Below, piece by piece: positions 1 to 9,218 of a stretch of 64,000 nucleotides of DNA (positions within the stretch are counted from its first letter, which is position 1; every line of letters starts with the position of its first letter). The DNA is from Empedobacter sp036647415 (lineage in GTDB: Bacteria > Bacteroidota > Bacteroidia > Flavobacteriales > Weeksellaceae), in NCBI RefSeq assembly GCF_036647415.1, contig NZ_JAVXKG010000011.1, positions 23,604 to 87,603 on the forward strand, read 5' to 3'. The notes under the pieces are model-generated. The model worked only from the letters and a program-made list of their open reading frames with translations, was not told the origin of the DNA and did no database searches. A program made the position numbers and the translations under genes.

Positions 1-53
1 TCATATCACAGCCATTACAATGGAGTAACATGAAAACTTCATATATAATTCAA

Positions 54-86
54 AAAAAAGGGTTAATTATGTAAATTAACCCTTTA
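54..86. terminator. Palindromic terminator-like hairpin
   Basis: A 12-bp perfect inverted repeat (AAAGGGTTAATT / AATTAACCCTTT) with a 5-nt loop is preceded by an A run and followed by a T-containing tract. It probably ends transcription of a gene lying before the window. The rest of 87-456 holds only short shadow reading frames and no gene I can support. Confidence 0.5.
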
Positions 87-456
87 TATATCTTCAAGAT
101 AACTCTACTTTAACATTAGTAAACTAATTGTTATTTTTAGAATGGTTTTCTGTAGAAGCCTCCACAGAGGTGGCTCCGAATCCTAATCGACTAAAGTCTA
201 ACGACAGTATACAAGTTTCTTTTGTCTCCAAAAGCATAATAAGAGTAAAAACTGGTAATTACCAAAGCGATACGGAGAATAGATCTTTTCACTTTAGTAC
301 TAATGGACAATAAAAAGATCACTAAATCAAAAACTCCCATAAACAGCATATAAATCCGATGAAGCAGTTTATGTATTTCGTCATCATGATTTTGAACTTC
401 ATCCACATGTTTTTTTTTAGAATCAAAATAATGTTATTATTGCAGGAAAATTAAAA

Positions 457-1305
457 ATGAAGAAACATTTTATTATTGTGGTAGTTTCTTTTTCCAGTAC
501 TGCTTTTAGTCATTTCGGCATTAATACAGAAAATCCGCAAGCAACATTAGACATTACCGCATCGGCAGGCGATCTTACTAATGTAGATGGAATTATAGAT
601 CCTCAAATAACAGGAAATGAACTGTTCTTAAAAAACAATCTTTATGATAGCAAGCAACAAGGAACATTAATTTATGTCACAGCGCCGGTAACTGGTACAA
701 ATATTAGTGGTGACACTATAGATATTACAAAAGTTGATTATTATTATCATAATGGTGTTAAATGGGTGAAAATTACTGGACAAAATTACACTGGCTCAGC
801 CTCTGTAACACTCTCAAGTGCAAATATATTTGAAAGAGGAGCGCTAAATGGAGATGTGACAGCTGTAACCAATAGTAATCAAACAACAATCTCAAATAAT
901 GCTGTAATTTCTGCTAAAATACTAGATGGAGCTATTTCTACAGTAGATTTAGCAGACCAGGCAGTAACGATTGCAAAGCTACCGGCTGGCGCAACAGCTA
1001 CAACCTTTCTTAGGGGAGATGGTACCTGGAAAGAAGGTTGGAGTCTTGCTGTAAATAGTATAGGAGCAGCTGATTTTATTGGAACTACTAACGATACTAC
1101 AGGAGGAGGAAATGTCTTTCAAAGCACTGACGCGAATATTATAACATCTGCTTATATGACAGGAAGCACTACAATGAAGGTTGTGAATCACGATATTCTT
1201 GAAGCGGGTACTTATACTTATAGAGTAGACGTTTTTGTTGGCGGCGGTAATACATTTGGAGCACAGGGTATTTTAAAAAAAAGATTCTTCTTATATAGTT
1301 ACTAG
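457..1305 (+). CDS. Exported fibre-like surface protein (hypothetical)
   Basis: This 282-residue protein begins with a hydrophobic signal peptide ending near residue 18. It continues with FGINTENPQATLDI, an N-terminal motif common in large secreted Flavobacteriia proteins. Residues 135-200 hold a tail-fibre-like stretch (GALNGDVTAV, NNAVISAKILDGAIS, LPAGATATTFLRGDGTW) also seen in phage-fibre and surface-stalk proteins. The function is unknown; an extracellular structural or adhesive role is an inference. The last residues (KKRFFLYSY) look unnatural. Removing one A from the A8 tract near 1275-1282 would give KKDSSYIVTS and a stop, so the true C-terminus may differ because of slippage or a base error. 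The kinase gene follows within about 20 bp. Confidence 0.6.
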   Translation: MKKHFIIVVVSFSSTAFSHFGINTENPQATLDITASAGDLTNVDGIIDPQITGNELFLKNNLYDSKQQGTLIYVTAPVTGTNISGDTIDITKVDYYYHNGVKWVKITGQNYTGSASVTLSSANIFERGALNGDVTAVTNSNQTTISNNAVISAKILDGAISTVDLADQAVTIAKLPAGATATTFLRGDGTWKEGWSLAVNSIGAADFIGTTNDTTGGGNVFQSTDANIITSAYMTGSTTMKVVNHDILEAGTYTYRVDVFVGGGNTFGAQGILKKRFFLYSY

Positions 1306-1325
1306 TTAGTTTGTTAAATAAAAGA

Positions 1326-3065
1326 ATGTATAATAAAATGAAAGTAACTCATCTCTGTTCAAGGACAATATGGACTTTTATATCTTTAATTTGTTTTTCA
1401 TTTTCGTGTTTTTCGCAGGTAAAGAATGATAATTTATTTTCAAAAACAGATTCCTTATTAAGATTAGACCAATGCAAGGAAGTAATAAAAATTCTACCTC
1501 CAATAAAATTTAAAAACAACATCAGACTTTATATACAATATTTGCGTGCTCAAGAAATTTGCAATAATAACGAATATGCTCTTACCCTATCTATCAAGCT
1601 TCTTAAAAATGGAAACTTAAAGTCTAATGAAAAAGCTAGGATTCATCTCCTGAATGCCAAATTATATGAAAAAATTAGTGACAAAAAGAACACGATAATT
1701 AGCCTGAAACAATGCCAAGCTAATATCTCAAAAACTACAGAAGAAGATATTCTCCAACTTTGGAATGTAAGAATGTCATCATACTATAGGGTGATGACCA
1801 ATAAAAAAGATTCGGCTAAATATTATGCAAAAAAGGCTCTTCAATATAAATCCGGTGAAGTTGCATCTGCTTATTTTTTAAATGCTTATTTATCAACGGA
1901 TTTTAATGAAAAAATTTATTATCAGAAAAAATCAATTAGATATCATGATAGTATTAACAACAAATATGTTGCAGCCAGCTTACGGGGATCTCTTGCAAGG
2001 ATCTATAAAGATCATAAAATAGTCGATTTGTATGAAAAAAATTTTCATGAAGCCATAAAAATCCTTTCAAGCTCCAAAGAAGATATTAATCGCATTGACT
2101 TATATAAATGTTTAAAAGAATTCTATTCATATAAAAATAATTATAAAATGGCACTATTATATGCTGATAGTCTATCACTAACCACTAAAAGGATGGATAG
2201 CATCTACAACATACGTCAGATTGCTATACTGGAAAAAAAATATGACAATAGACAAAATGAAATTAAAATAGCAAATATCAGTGCACTGATAAATGAAAAG
2301 AATAAAACCAATAATATATTAATTGCATTAATAATTCTTTTTATATTGTTTTCTATAATTATTGTCCGACTTCTCGTCATACTTTATACCAAAAAAAAGT
2401 TAATCTCTATTAAAAGTAATCTTTTGAGTAGAAATAATAAACAATTAAGAGATTCACTCAGTTACAATGAAGTTCTTATGAAAGAAAATAACCATAGAGT
2501 GAAGAACAACTTAATGATGCTTGCCGGAATAATGAAAATAGAAACAAGTAAAACGGATAATGAGTTATTGAAAAACAAACTAACAGAAATAGAGAATAGA
2601 ATCCATAGTATTTCTACAATTCATAAATACATCTATCAGGTTAATAATTATAGCAGCATTAACATCCAATCGGTATTACAAGATGTGATACAGAAAACCA
2701 AGGAAGAATTAATTCCCGTGCATCTAGCACAATATATTTCTCTTCGTGCAGAGTCTGTAGAAATGGAAATATCTAAAGCTATTCCTTTAATACTTATCGT
2801 AAATGAGCTATTAACCAATAGTATAAAATATGCGCTTCATTCAGAAGATGATCAGATCCTTATAACATTAAGTAAAAACAAAAACAAAATAATATTAACA
2901 ATAAATGATACTGGCAGTGGATATCAACCGATACTCAAAAATAAAGAAACCAAAACCACAGGGCTATATCTTATCGAAATCTTAACCATTCAGCTAAAAG
3001 GGGAATTAAAACATTATAAATTAAACAAAAAATTCTTCTCAACACAATTGGTATTTAATTTATAA
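1326..3065 (+). CDS. TPR-containing sensor histidine kinase (HisKA_2 type)
   Basis: This is a membrane histidine kinase. It has an N-terminal signal or anchor segment ending near CFSQ, a periplasmic alpha-helical TPR-like region (about residues 30-320), one transmembrane helix (IALIILFILFSIIIVRLLVIL) and a cytoplasmic kinase core. The phosphoacceptor His is in ENNHRVKNNLMM, near residue 390, typical of HisKA_2/HWE kinases. ATP-binding motifs follow: NELLTNSIKYAL (N box), NDTGSG (G1) and GLYLI (G2). The upstream TTG at 1311 is a poor start; ATGs at 1326 or 1338 fit a signal peptide. The LytTR regulator starts only a few bases after the stop, so the two form a two-component pair. The signal sensed is unknown. 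Confidence 0.85.
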   Translation: MYNKMKVTHLCSRTIWTFISLICFSFSCFSQVKNDNLFSKTDSLLRLDQCKEVIKILPPIKFKNNIRLYIQYLRAQEICNNNEYALTLSIKLLKNGNLKSNEKARIHLLNAKLYEKISDKKNTIISLKQCQANISKTTEEDILQLWNVRMSSYYRVMTNKKDSAKYYAKKALQYKSGEVASAYFLNAYLSTDFNEKIYYQKKSIRYHDSINNKYVAASLRGSLARIYKDHKIVDLYEKNFHEAIKILSSSKEDINRIDLYKCLKEFYSYKNNYKMALLYADSLSLTTKRMDSIYNIRQIAILEKKYDNRQNEIKIANISALINEKNKTNNILIALIILFILFSIIIVRLLVILYTKKKLISIKSNLLSRNNKQLRDSLSYNEVLMKENNHRVKNNLMMLAGIMKIETSKTDNELLKNKLTEIENRIHSISTIHKYIYQVNNYSSINIQSVLQDVIQKTKEELIPVHLAQYISLRAESVEMEISKAIPLILIVNELLTNSIKYALHSEDDQILITLSKNKNKIILTINDTGSGYQPILKNKETKTTGLYLIEILTIQLKGELKHYKLNKKFFSTQLVFNL

Positions 3066-3101
3066 TTCAATGAAAAAAAAATATTAATTATTGAAGATGA
3101 A

Positions 3102-3752
3102 ATGATTATAGCGGCATCTGTATCAATATCTCTGGAAGAATTAGGATATGAAGTTACTGGAATCGTAAGCGAAATATCCGAAATTAAAAATCTTAAAAAA
3201 TATAATCAGAAAATTAGTCTGGCTTTATTAGATATCAATTTAGGAGCTGGTAATATTAATGGTATTGAAGTTTCAAAACATCTTAAAGCCTTAAATATTC
3301 CTTTTGTCTATCTCACCTCATACGGAGATAAGGATACTCTTAATAAAGCACTAGAGACAAAACCTTTAGGCTATATTATGAAGCCTGTCACCAAAATAAC
3401 GCTTTATTCTCAATTGGAGCTGGCTTTTAGTATAATAAATCAATCTTCGGTAACCATTGAAGATTCTGGAAAAATTCATTTTATAAATCTTAATAATATA
3501 CTTTATATTCAGGCTGAAGGTAACTATTCTACAATTTACAAATCAAACAGGAAAATTGTATTAAGAAAAAGTTTAAAAAAACTGAGCATTCATTTCCCTG
3601 AGTTTTTTATTCAAATTCATAAATCATACTTACTGAATAGCAATCATGTAGAGTCTATTAACGAAACTAATATTGTTTTAAAAGGCAAAACCATATTACC
3701 ACTCAGCAGACATTATAAACAAAAGGTTTTAAGTTTTATTTCAATAAAATGA
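3102..3752 (+). CDS. LytTR-family response regulator (5' end frameshifted)
   Basis: A receiver domain (phosphoacceptor Asp in ALLDINLG near residue 44, conserved Lys in MKP near 94) is followed by a LytTR DNA-binding domain (about 120-216, IHKSYLLN). It is the partner of the kinase just upstream. The first ATG in this frame, at 3102, omits the first beta strand and the acidic pocket. Codons 3081-3101 read ILIIEDE, the missing receiver start. The natural start ATG at 3070 reaches that frame only if the A9 run at 3073-3081 is one base longer, or two shorter. The gene is therefore phase-variable, translated by slippage, broken, or affected by a base-calling error. Confidence 0.75.
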   Translation: MIIAASVSISLEELGYEVTGIVSEISEIKNLKKYNQKISLALLDINLGAGNINGIEVSKHLKALNIPFVYLTSYGDKDTLNKALETKPLGYIMKPVTKITLYSQLELAFSIINQSSVTIEDSGKIHFINLNNILYIQAEGNYSTIYKSNRKIVLRKSLKKLSIHFPEFFIQIHKSYLLNSNHVESINETNIVLKGKTILPLSRHYKQKVLSFISIK

Positions 3753-4314
3753 AAGTAGGAAGAAGCTGATATTTGATAACTAAGGAATTGAGAGGACTTC
3801 GATGGTTACCTGAAAGAATGAGGAAAATATTAAGCTAAATCAATGTGAAAAGAAAAAGTATAAATATTATTCGTAGACTTATATCTGTTATCTAAAAGAC
3901 ATTCGCTTTGCAAGCGTTATTACTTTCCCTGTGGCACTCAGTAATAAAGATATTGTAGTGAACTAATATTAGTTGTACAACACCAAGTGTTGTTCAGCTC
4001 TACGAAAACGAATTGAGAGGTTGCACAGTAGGTGTTTAAATAAGACGGTTAATCGGATTATTTTCAATTATTATTAAAGGACAGATATTGTGTAAAATAT
4101 ATAATTTTTAAAACCAAATTACATTATTTAAATGTAAGTAATAAAAAAGGTAAACGAAACGGTAAAATAAGTAATGTCGAGGAACTATATACTTTTAGAT
4201 TTAAAAATATTTTCTTCGGGATTTAAAAAAAAAGCTCTACATGTGTTTCAAAAAGGGAAATAGAAAATGTCTATAAAAGAAAAAAATAAATCAAAAAAGA
4301 CACTGACCATAATT
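3753..4314. other. Gene-free region before the IS relic
   Basis: About 560 bp without a plausible gene. It contains small hairpins: CGCTTTGCAAGCG near 3902, an ATTACT...AGTAAT pair around 3920-3947, and ACAACAC/GTGTTGT at 3977-3993. No homology to a named element is evident. It may be the left margin of the island. Confidence 0.4.
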
Positions 4315-5684
4315 TTGTGTAAAGATATTTCAGATGGGTTTGACTTTTTATAGTTGAACCCTTTTTTCAAATATAGTTAAAAATTGATTTAGAATTTTCC
4401 CTCAATTATGAATTGACTCTGCCGACTTTTTAGAAATTTGTATTAATGATAGATATACAGCCTTTTTCAAGGCTTTGCCCGTTGGGAATACCTTCTTTTT
4501 TTTGGTGTATTTGTGTATTTTTCCATTCAAATTTTCGATAAGATTGGTGGTGTAAATAATTTTTCTGATTTCAATTGGAAAGTCAAAAAACACAGTCAAT
4601 TCGTCCCTAATCGAAGATTCATCGAATACAAATAAAAAATTAAATTACATGAGATAATTGTTTCTCCAAGATTGTATCGCGTAGGGATATTTTTGATTCC
4701 ATTTTTCGACAAATTGGTCTAACTCATTAGCTGACATCTCCCTATTTGTTGCATTGTAAATCAATTTCATATCTTAGGTAAACTCTTTTTTATCTTTCCA
4801 AACCACATATCGATCTGAATTTCGAATCTAGTGAACCTCACAAATTTGTGTGTTAGCTTAGGGAAAAATATTGTTAATTGCCTCTGTAAATCCGTTCAAA
4901 TTATCGGTTACAGTAACCAAAATATCTTCTACACTTCGTGCTTTCAAATCGGTCATTACGCCTTGCCAAAAAGCAGTAGATTCGTTCTCTCTAAGCCAAA
5001 TTCCAAGTATTTCCTTGTGTCCTTCACGGTTTATAAGCCAACAGCTAAATAAATCGATTTATTGAATACTTTTCCGCCTTGACGAACCTTAAACATAATA
5101 CCATCCATCCAAACAAACAATACAATAAACCGATTCTAAGAGGCGATTTTGCTAATCTAACACTTGACCATTCACTTTATCAGTAATGATGGATATCGCT
5201 GATGTAGAGAGTTTGTAACCGTATAATTCGTGAAGTTCTTGTTCAATATCTGAAACGCTCAGACCTTTTGCATAAAGCTAAATCACCATATTTTCAACGG
5301 AAATTGATTTGGATTGATGTTTAGGGACAATAATTGGTTCAAAACTCCCTTCACGATCTCGCGGAGCTTCTATCGTAGATTCTCCATATTCGCTTTTAAA
5401 CGTTTTGAAGTAGTGCCATTACGTGCATTTGGATTATCACTCTTCTCATTTTTGGAATAACCTAAATGCGCTTCAAGTTCGCCTTGTAGTATAGATTCTA
5501 ATAAATCAGAATGTAATTCCTTTAATAATATACTTAGGTCTTCTTGGGTTTTGATCCCTTCTAAATGACTTTGTTTTTGAATGAATTGTGCTAGATATTT
5601 TTTCATAATAAACTGTATTTTATGAATTTAATAAAATAAATAAGGTGAATTATACAAACCCACTTTATTTTATGTTTACACAGT
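4315..5684 (-). mobile_element. Decayed IS256-family (Mutator-type) insertion sequence
   Basis: The ends are imperfect inverted repeats: TGTGTAAAGATA...GGGTTTG at 4316-4342 against CTGTGTAAACATA...GGGTTTG read inward from 5683. Between them lies a full-length but broken IS256-type transposase on the minus strand. I see no convincing target-site duplication, as expected for an old copy. The element sits just downstream of the mobilisation genes. Confidence 0.75.
4402..5606 (-). pseudogene. IS256-family transposase, degenerate
   Basis: Conserved IS256 blocks are readable but in different frames. The N-terminus runs MKKYLAQFIQ to LGYSKNEKSDN (5606-5370). WMDGIMFKVRQGGKVF, with the first catalytic Asp, lies near 5100-5060. 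LSTSAISIITDKV, around 5200-5160, is followed by an in-frame TAG where the family has Trp. The C-terminal block is EIRKIIYTTNLIENLNGKI (4599-4402). Several frameshifts and stops separate these blocks, so it cannot make an active transposase. Confidence 0.8.
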
Positions 5685-5714
5685 TTTTTGGATACTGCCA
5701 TAATTGTATAAATT

Positions 5715-6680
5715 TTATAACCTTGGAGTACGCCTCCTCCTTTTCTTCTTTTTATTTTGAACTGATTGCTCTTCTATATTCTCATTTTCTTGAAGATTAT
5801 TTGTAAATAGAAGGTTAATTAGTCCAATTGATATTTTTAGGGTGTTTATTATTTTCTCAAAATCAATTGTGTTATTTCTGTAAATGTCTTTTGTTGTATC
5901 GAAAATAGTTTGTCTGTCTGAATCATTTAATTTATTTTCAAGTTGATTGAATAAATGAACTGTTCTTTTTTGTTCTGCATTGCCATTTTTCATAATAAGT
6001 TTGTAGTGCAGTGAATCTTCTAATGAACGATTAAATTCAAACATTTTATCAAAAATGAGTTCGCCTGATTCTTTAAAGGCTACTCGATCAAATTGTCCCA
6101 ATTTAACAGAATGACTTTTATTTTTGCCTCGTGAGGTATTCATTGGACTAAGCTTGATTTTATTTGTACGATCCTTTCGACTGACAATAATCTGAATATG
6201 CATTTGCTCACCAGCTTTAGATTCTCCTACTTTAGCTAATCCTTGTTTTACTTCTTCATCTGTATGATGGTAATAGCGATGATGTTCTAATTTTCCATAC
6301 CACAGTAAATCTTTCGCATTTTCAATTCCATTTCGTTTGAAGTTTTGAGCGTAAGCATCCATGATATTATTAGCATATTCTTTTAACTTTTCTTCTGTAC
6401 CTTTATTTCCAAAACGCTCTTTTAAATGCATAATTTCTTGCTCGCTTGGGCTAATATTAATGAGAAAAAACTTTGCATCATTACGACTTAATTTGGCAAT
6501 ATTATGGTCAATATTTACACGAACTTCTTGAGGGGAAATTGTTTTATTTTGATGATTAAACCAATATTCAAGGTCTTTCTTTTGTTCTGATAGGTTATTT
6601 TCTTTTTCTAAATATTTAACCAATAGTCCACAACTTCCTTTATTATTACCTGTTTCAGAATCTGTAATATGGATAAACAT
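5715..6680 (-). CDS. DUF5712-type mobilisation protein (relaxase-like)
   Basis: This 321-residue protein resembles the DUF5712/MobB-like proteins found next to BfmA/BtgA in Bacteroidota mobilisable elements. Visible features are an N-terminal FIHITDSETGNNKGSCG segment, a histidine-rich block LEHHRYYHHTDEEV and HIQIIVSRKDRTNKIKLSP near the middle. These suggest a metal-dependent nicking domain that would cut oriT. The C-terminus is strongly basic (KKKKRRRRTPRL), as in DNA-binding tails. It starts 2 bp after the bfmA-like gene stop, so the two form one operon. Relaxase activity is inferred from family and context; a conserved catalytic Tyr cannot be assigned by eye. Confidence 0.7.
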   Translation of the reverse strand: MFIHITDSETGNNKGSCGLLVKYLEKENNLSEQKKDLEYWFNHQNKTISPQEVRVNIDHNIAKLSRNDAKFFLINISPSEQEIMHLKERFGNKGTEEKLKEYANNIMDAYAQNFKRNGIENAKDLLWYGKLEHHRYYHHTDEEVKQGLAKVGESKAGEQMHIQIIVSRKDRTNKIKLSPMNTSRGKNKSHSVKLGQFDRVAFKESGELIFDKMFEFNRSLEDSLHYKLIMKNGNAEQKRTVHLFNQLENKLNDSDRQTIFDTTKDIYRNNTIDFEKIINTLKISIGLINLLFTNNLQENENIEEQSVQNKKKKRRRRTPRL

Positions 6681-6682
6681 CT

Positions 6683-7231
6683 TTATAGATTTTTAAGTGA
6701 TTGTTTTATACGATTTACAAGCTCTTCTTTTTTTAATCCTGAAGTTGTCCAACCCATTTCTTCTCGCTTGTAGATATAATTATCTAATAATTGAATAAAT
6801 TGTTCTTTGAGAACTTGTTTTTCTTTCTGTTTTGACATTAAATATTTTAATGCATTTGTGATCTGTAGATTTTGTTTCGTAAGTATTGAAGTTTGTTTAG
6901 TTTCTTCTACTAAATACTGTTCTATTTTTTCTAACAACTCTTTTTGATTATGTGAAGCATTTTTTAGAATAGCAGTATCAGAAAACAAAGGCAATAAGAA
7001 ATCTTTTTCTTGCTGTCGAATAAAAGCTATAATACGACTGATTCCTGAAGAAAGTTCTTTCTTCAAGATTTCATCTCCAGTGTCTGAAGGATCTTTTTTA
7101 CATCGATAAAAATAATCCACCATCTGACAAAACAATTCTTTTTTGCTTCGTCTTAAATTTTCAGCCAGCTTCTCTAATTTTTCATCTGTTTCTTTTGAAT
7201 AACGAATGCTATTGGTATTGTTCTGCTTCAT
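6683..7231 (-). CDS. BfmA/BtgA-family mobilisation accessory protein
   Basis: A 182-residue protein opens with a ribbon-helix-helix-like segment (NSIRYSKETDEKLEKLAENLRRSKKELF, about residues 6-35). A long coiled-coil-rich body follows, with a basic C-terminus (GLKKEELVNRIKQSLKNL). In Bacteroidota mobilisable plasmids and transposons, BfmA/BtgA binds oriT and helps assemble the relaxosome. It is the first gene of the mobilisation operon. Repeated GTATACC motifs and a candidate oriT hairpin lie just upstream, at 7270-7402, which is where such a protein would act and could autoregulate. Confidence 0.75.
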   Translation of the reverse strand: MKQNNTNSIRYSKETDEKLEKLAENLRRSKKELFCQMVDYFYRCKKDPSDTGDEILKKELSSGISRIIAFIRQQEKDFLLPLFSDTAILKNASHNQKELLEKIEQYLVEETKQTSILTKQNLQITNALKYLMSKQKEKQVLKEQFIQLLDNYIYKREEMGWTTSGLKKEELVNRIKQSLKNL

Positions 7232-7269
7232 CTTCTTAATTTTCTAAATCAACTTCATCTTTTCTTTAT

Positions 7270-7340
7270 GTATACCTCGTAGTATACCATTTTTGTGATT
7301 ATAAAGGGCTTATATGGTCAAAAGTATACCTCTGGTATAC
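7270..7340. promoter_or_regulatory. GTATACC iterons upstream of the mobilisation operon
   Basis: GTATACC occurs directly at 7270-7276, 7282-7288 and 7324-7330 and inverted at 7334-7340. The last pair forms a perfect palindrome GTATACC-TCT-GGTATAC. The position, 40-110 bp upstream of the ribbon-helix-helix-like gene, suggests an operator or relaxosome-binding site. That role is inferred. Confidence 0.55.
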
Positions 7341-7367
7341 GAAAATCCTCTGTAACGCAGTAAAGAG

Positions 7368-7402
7368 GCAAGCGAGTAGGGCTCTGCCCAACTCCCGCTT
7401 GC
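7368..7402. other. Candidate oriT hairpin
   Basis: A GC-rich nested inverted repeat in an AT-rich setting. The outer arms are GCAAGCG (7368-7374) and CGCTTGC (7396-7402), the middle arms AGT and ACT, and the inner arms GGGC (7379-7382) and GCCC (7386-7389). It lies just upstream of the mobilisation genes, the usual place for oriT in small Bacteroidota mobilisable units. No nick site can be assigned. Confidence 0.5.
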
Positions 7403-7758
7403 TTTTTCCAAAACATTTATATGTTTCCAAATAATTGTATAAATGAATACATTTTAATTTGACCATTCGCTACAAAATAATCGTTCTAAAAAAAAATACT
7501 TTGTAAAAAAAAATAAGTTTTTGGATACTGCATTAAGCTCTTTATGATTGTTTTACAAAGTAAGGTATCTATGAGGAATTGATTATAAGACAAATTATGT
7601 CACTAAATTCCAAATGCTACCATTTAGAAATGAAGATTGCAAATCTGTTAGAAAATCAGAATATATAGTATAAAAGAAATACAACACTATTGAATTATGT
7701 TTATAGATAGTTAAATACGCTTTTAAAGTAGCAAGTGGATATATGTTTACTTAAATAT

Positions 7759-8737
7759 ACCCGTTGTGCATTTTGATTAATAAAGAATCAAGTTGTTCAT
7801 TTGATTGAAAATCAGTAAATTGTTTTAACCACAAGACACTCACAATGAACAACTTACTTGCAAATTACGAAAGAATATTGGAAGTTCTACGAAAAATATC
7901 AACAGATACACTTTTAATTTATCAACGTAGAAGACCTAAACTTTTTGATTTAGAACTCATAAGTCTTGTTTTAACAGCTGAATTTATGGGTATTGATAGT
8001 GAAAATCATTTATTTCGAAATCTTCCTAAAGCGCTAAGTTGTAAAATTGAGCGTAGTATTTACAATCGTAGAAAACGTATATTATCAGAGCAAATTAATA
8101 GTATTCGACTCAAATTAGCGAAAGAATTTAATGAATTTGAAAATTGTTTTATCGTTGATAGTATGCCGTTGGAAGTGTGTAAAATAGCAAGAATTAATCG
8201 CTCAAAAATTTGCAAAGAACATCAGTATAGTACACCAAATAGAGGTTTTTGTGCTTCTCAGCAAATGTCTTTTTATGGCTATAAACTTCATGCTGCTTGT
8301 TCTTTAACTGGTGTTTTCCAGAGTATTGATATTAGTCCCGCATCTGTTCATGATATTCATTTTTTGAAAGATATAAAATCTCAACTATCAGATTGTGTGC
8401 TACTTGGGGACAAAGGGTATTTGTCGCAAACAATTCAAATTGACTTATTTAATGAAGTTAATATACAATTAGAAACACCGAAAAGATCCAATCAAAAAGA
8501 TTACAAACCTCAGTTTTATACATTCAAAAAGTATCGAAAAAGAATTGAAACTTTATTTTCTCAACTATGCGATCAATTTATGATTAGACGTAATTATGCA
8601 AAGACTTTTGAGGGGTTTAAAACCAGAATTCTAGCTAAAATTACTGCACTAACAGTGATTCAGTACATTAATAAAACATACTTTAATCGAAATATTAACA
8701 ACCTAAAAATTCAAATCATTTAAAATGCACAACGGGT
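7759..8737 (+). mobile_element. Intact IS982-family insertion sequence
   Basis: The element is bounded by perfect 16-bp inverted repeats (ACCCGTTGTGCATTTT at 7759-7774 and its complement at 8722-8737). It is flanked by a perfect 8-bp target duplication TTAAATAT at 7751-7758 and 8738-8745. It holds one transposase gene. Intact ends and duplication point to a recent insertion into the island. Confidence 0.95.
7845..8723 (+). CDS. IS982-family transposase
   Basis: This is a full-length 292-residue DDE transposase. The catalytic residues are readable in order: Asp in FIVDSMPLEV, Asp in VLLGDKGYLS and Glu in YRKRIETLFSQL. The C-terminal region (FKTRILAKITALTVIQYIN) matches the IS982 pattern. The stop codon overlaps the right inverted repeat. 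There is no frameshift, so the element should be autonomous and could mobilise the related MITE-like copy at 27668-27871. Confidence 0.95.
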   Translation: MNNLLANYERILEVLRKISTDTLLIYQRRRPKLFDLELISLVLTAEFMGIDSENHLFRNLPKALSCKIERSIYNRRKRILSEQINSIRLKLAKEFNEFENCFIVDSMPLEVCKIARINRSKICKEHQYSTPNRGFCASQQMSFYGYKLHAACSLTGVFQSIDISPASVHDIHFLKDIKSQLSDCVLLGDKGYLSQTIQIDLFNEVNIQLETPKRSNQKDYKPQFYTFKKYRKRIETLFSQLCDQFMIRRNYAKTFEGFKTRILAKITALTVIQYINKTYFNRNINNLKIQII

Positions 8738-8745
8738 TTAAATAT

Positions 8746-9218
8746 GTACATATTTACATCAATACGTAATTACAATTGTACGCTTTTATGTAAAAGCATT
8801 TTACTATATGTATATACAAGAAATTGAAAATAACTAAATCTTTATTTAGATTTAGTTTTCAAAAGAAAAAGGAGAAAAAGAAAGCAGTAAATCGGAAAGG
8901 ACAGTGCAGAGACAAAAGGAAACGGATTAAGTCCCAAAGGGTGAAACAGAAAAAATAACTTTATTTTTGTTTTTCTGTTTCATTATGCCGTAAGCTTTTG
9001 GCTGGCTATAGCGCAGGAGTCCTTTCAAACTTAGCTGCCTTTTTATTTCTTTTGATTGAAAATCTATCCTTTTTAATCAAATCACTTATGAAAGTGAATA
9101 ATCCATAATATTTAATAAAGTTGGCTGTGACAGCCATTGAAAGGATGACAGATGTTATGCTTTCACCTATCCGATAAAAACTCTTTAATAAGCCGAGAAA
9201 ATAGCGGATGAAAATTAA
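8746..9218. other. Gene-free region between IS982 and the guide units
   Basis: No gene is supported here. It includes a perfect 12-bp inverted repeat GAAACAGAAAAA / TTTTTCTGTTTC at 8943-8981. A second palindrome, ATCCG...CGGAT, lies around 9166-9206. The latter is immediately past the distal guide unit and could end its transcription on the minus strand. Confidence 0.4.

Noticed and set aside
128..406. Short frames on both strands at the left edge
   Set aside because: They overlap each other on opposite strands, have no recognised domains and sit in a region with small palindromes; probably remnants or chance.
3977..3993. ACAACAC/GTGTTGT hairpin as a terminator of the two-component operon
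   Set aside because: It is 225 bp past the regulator stop and has no T run on either strand.
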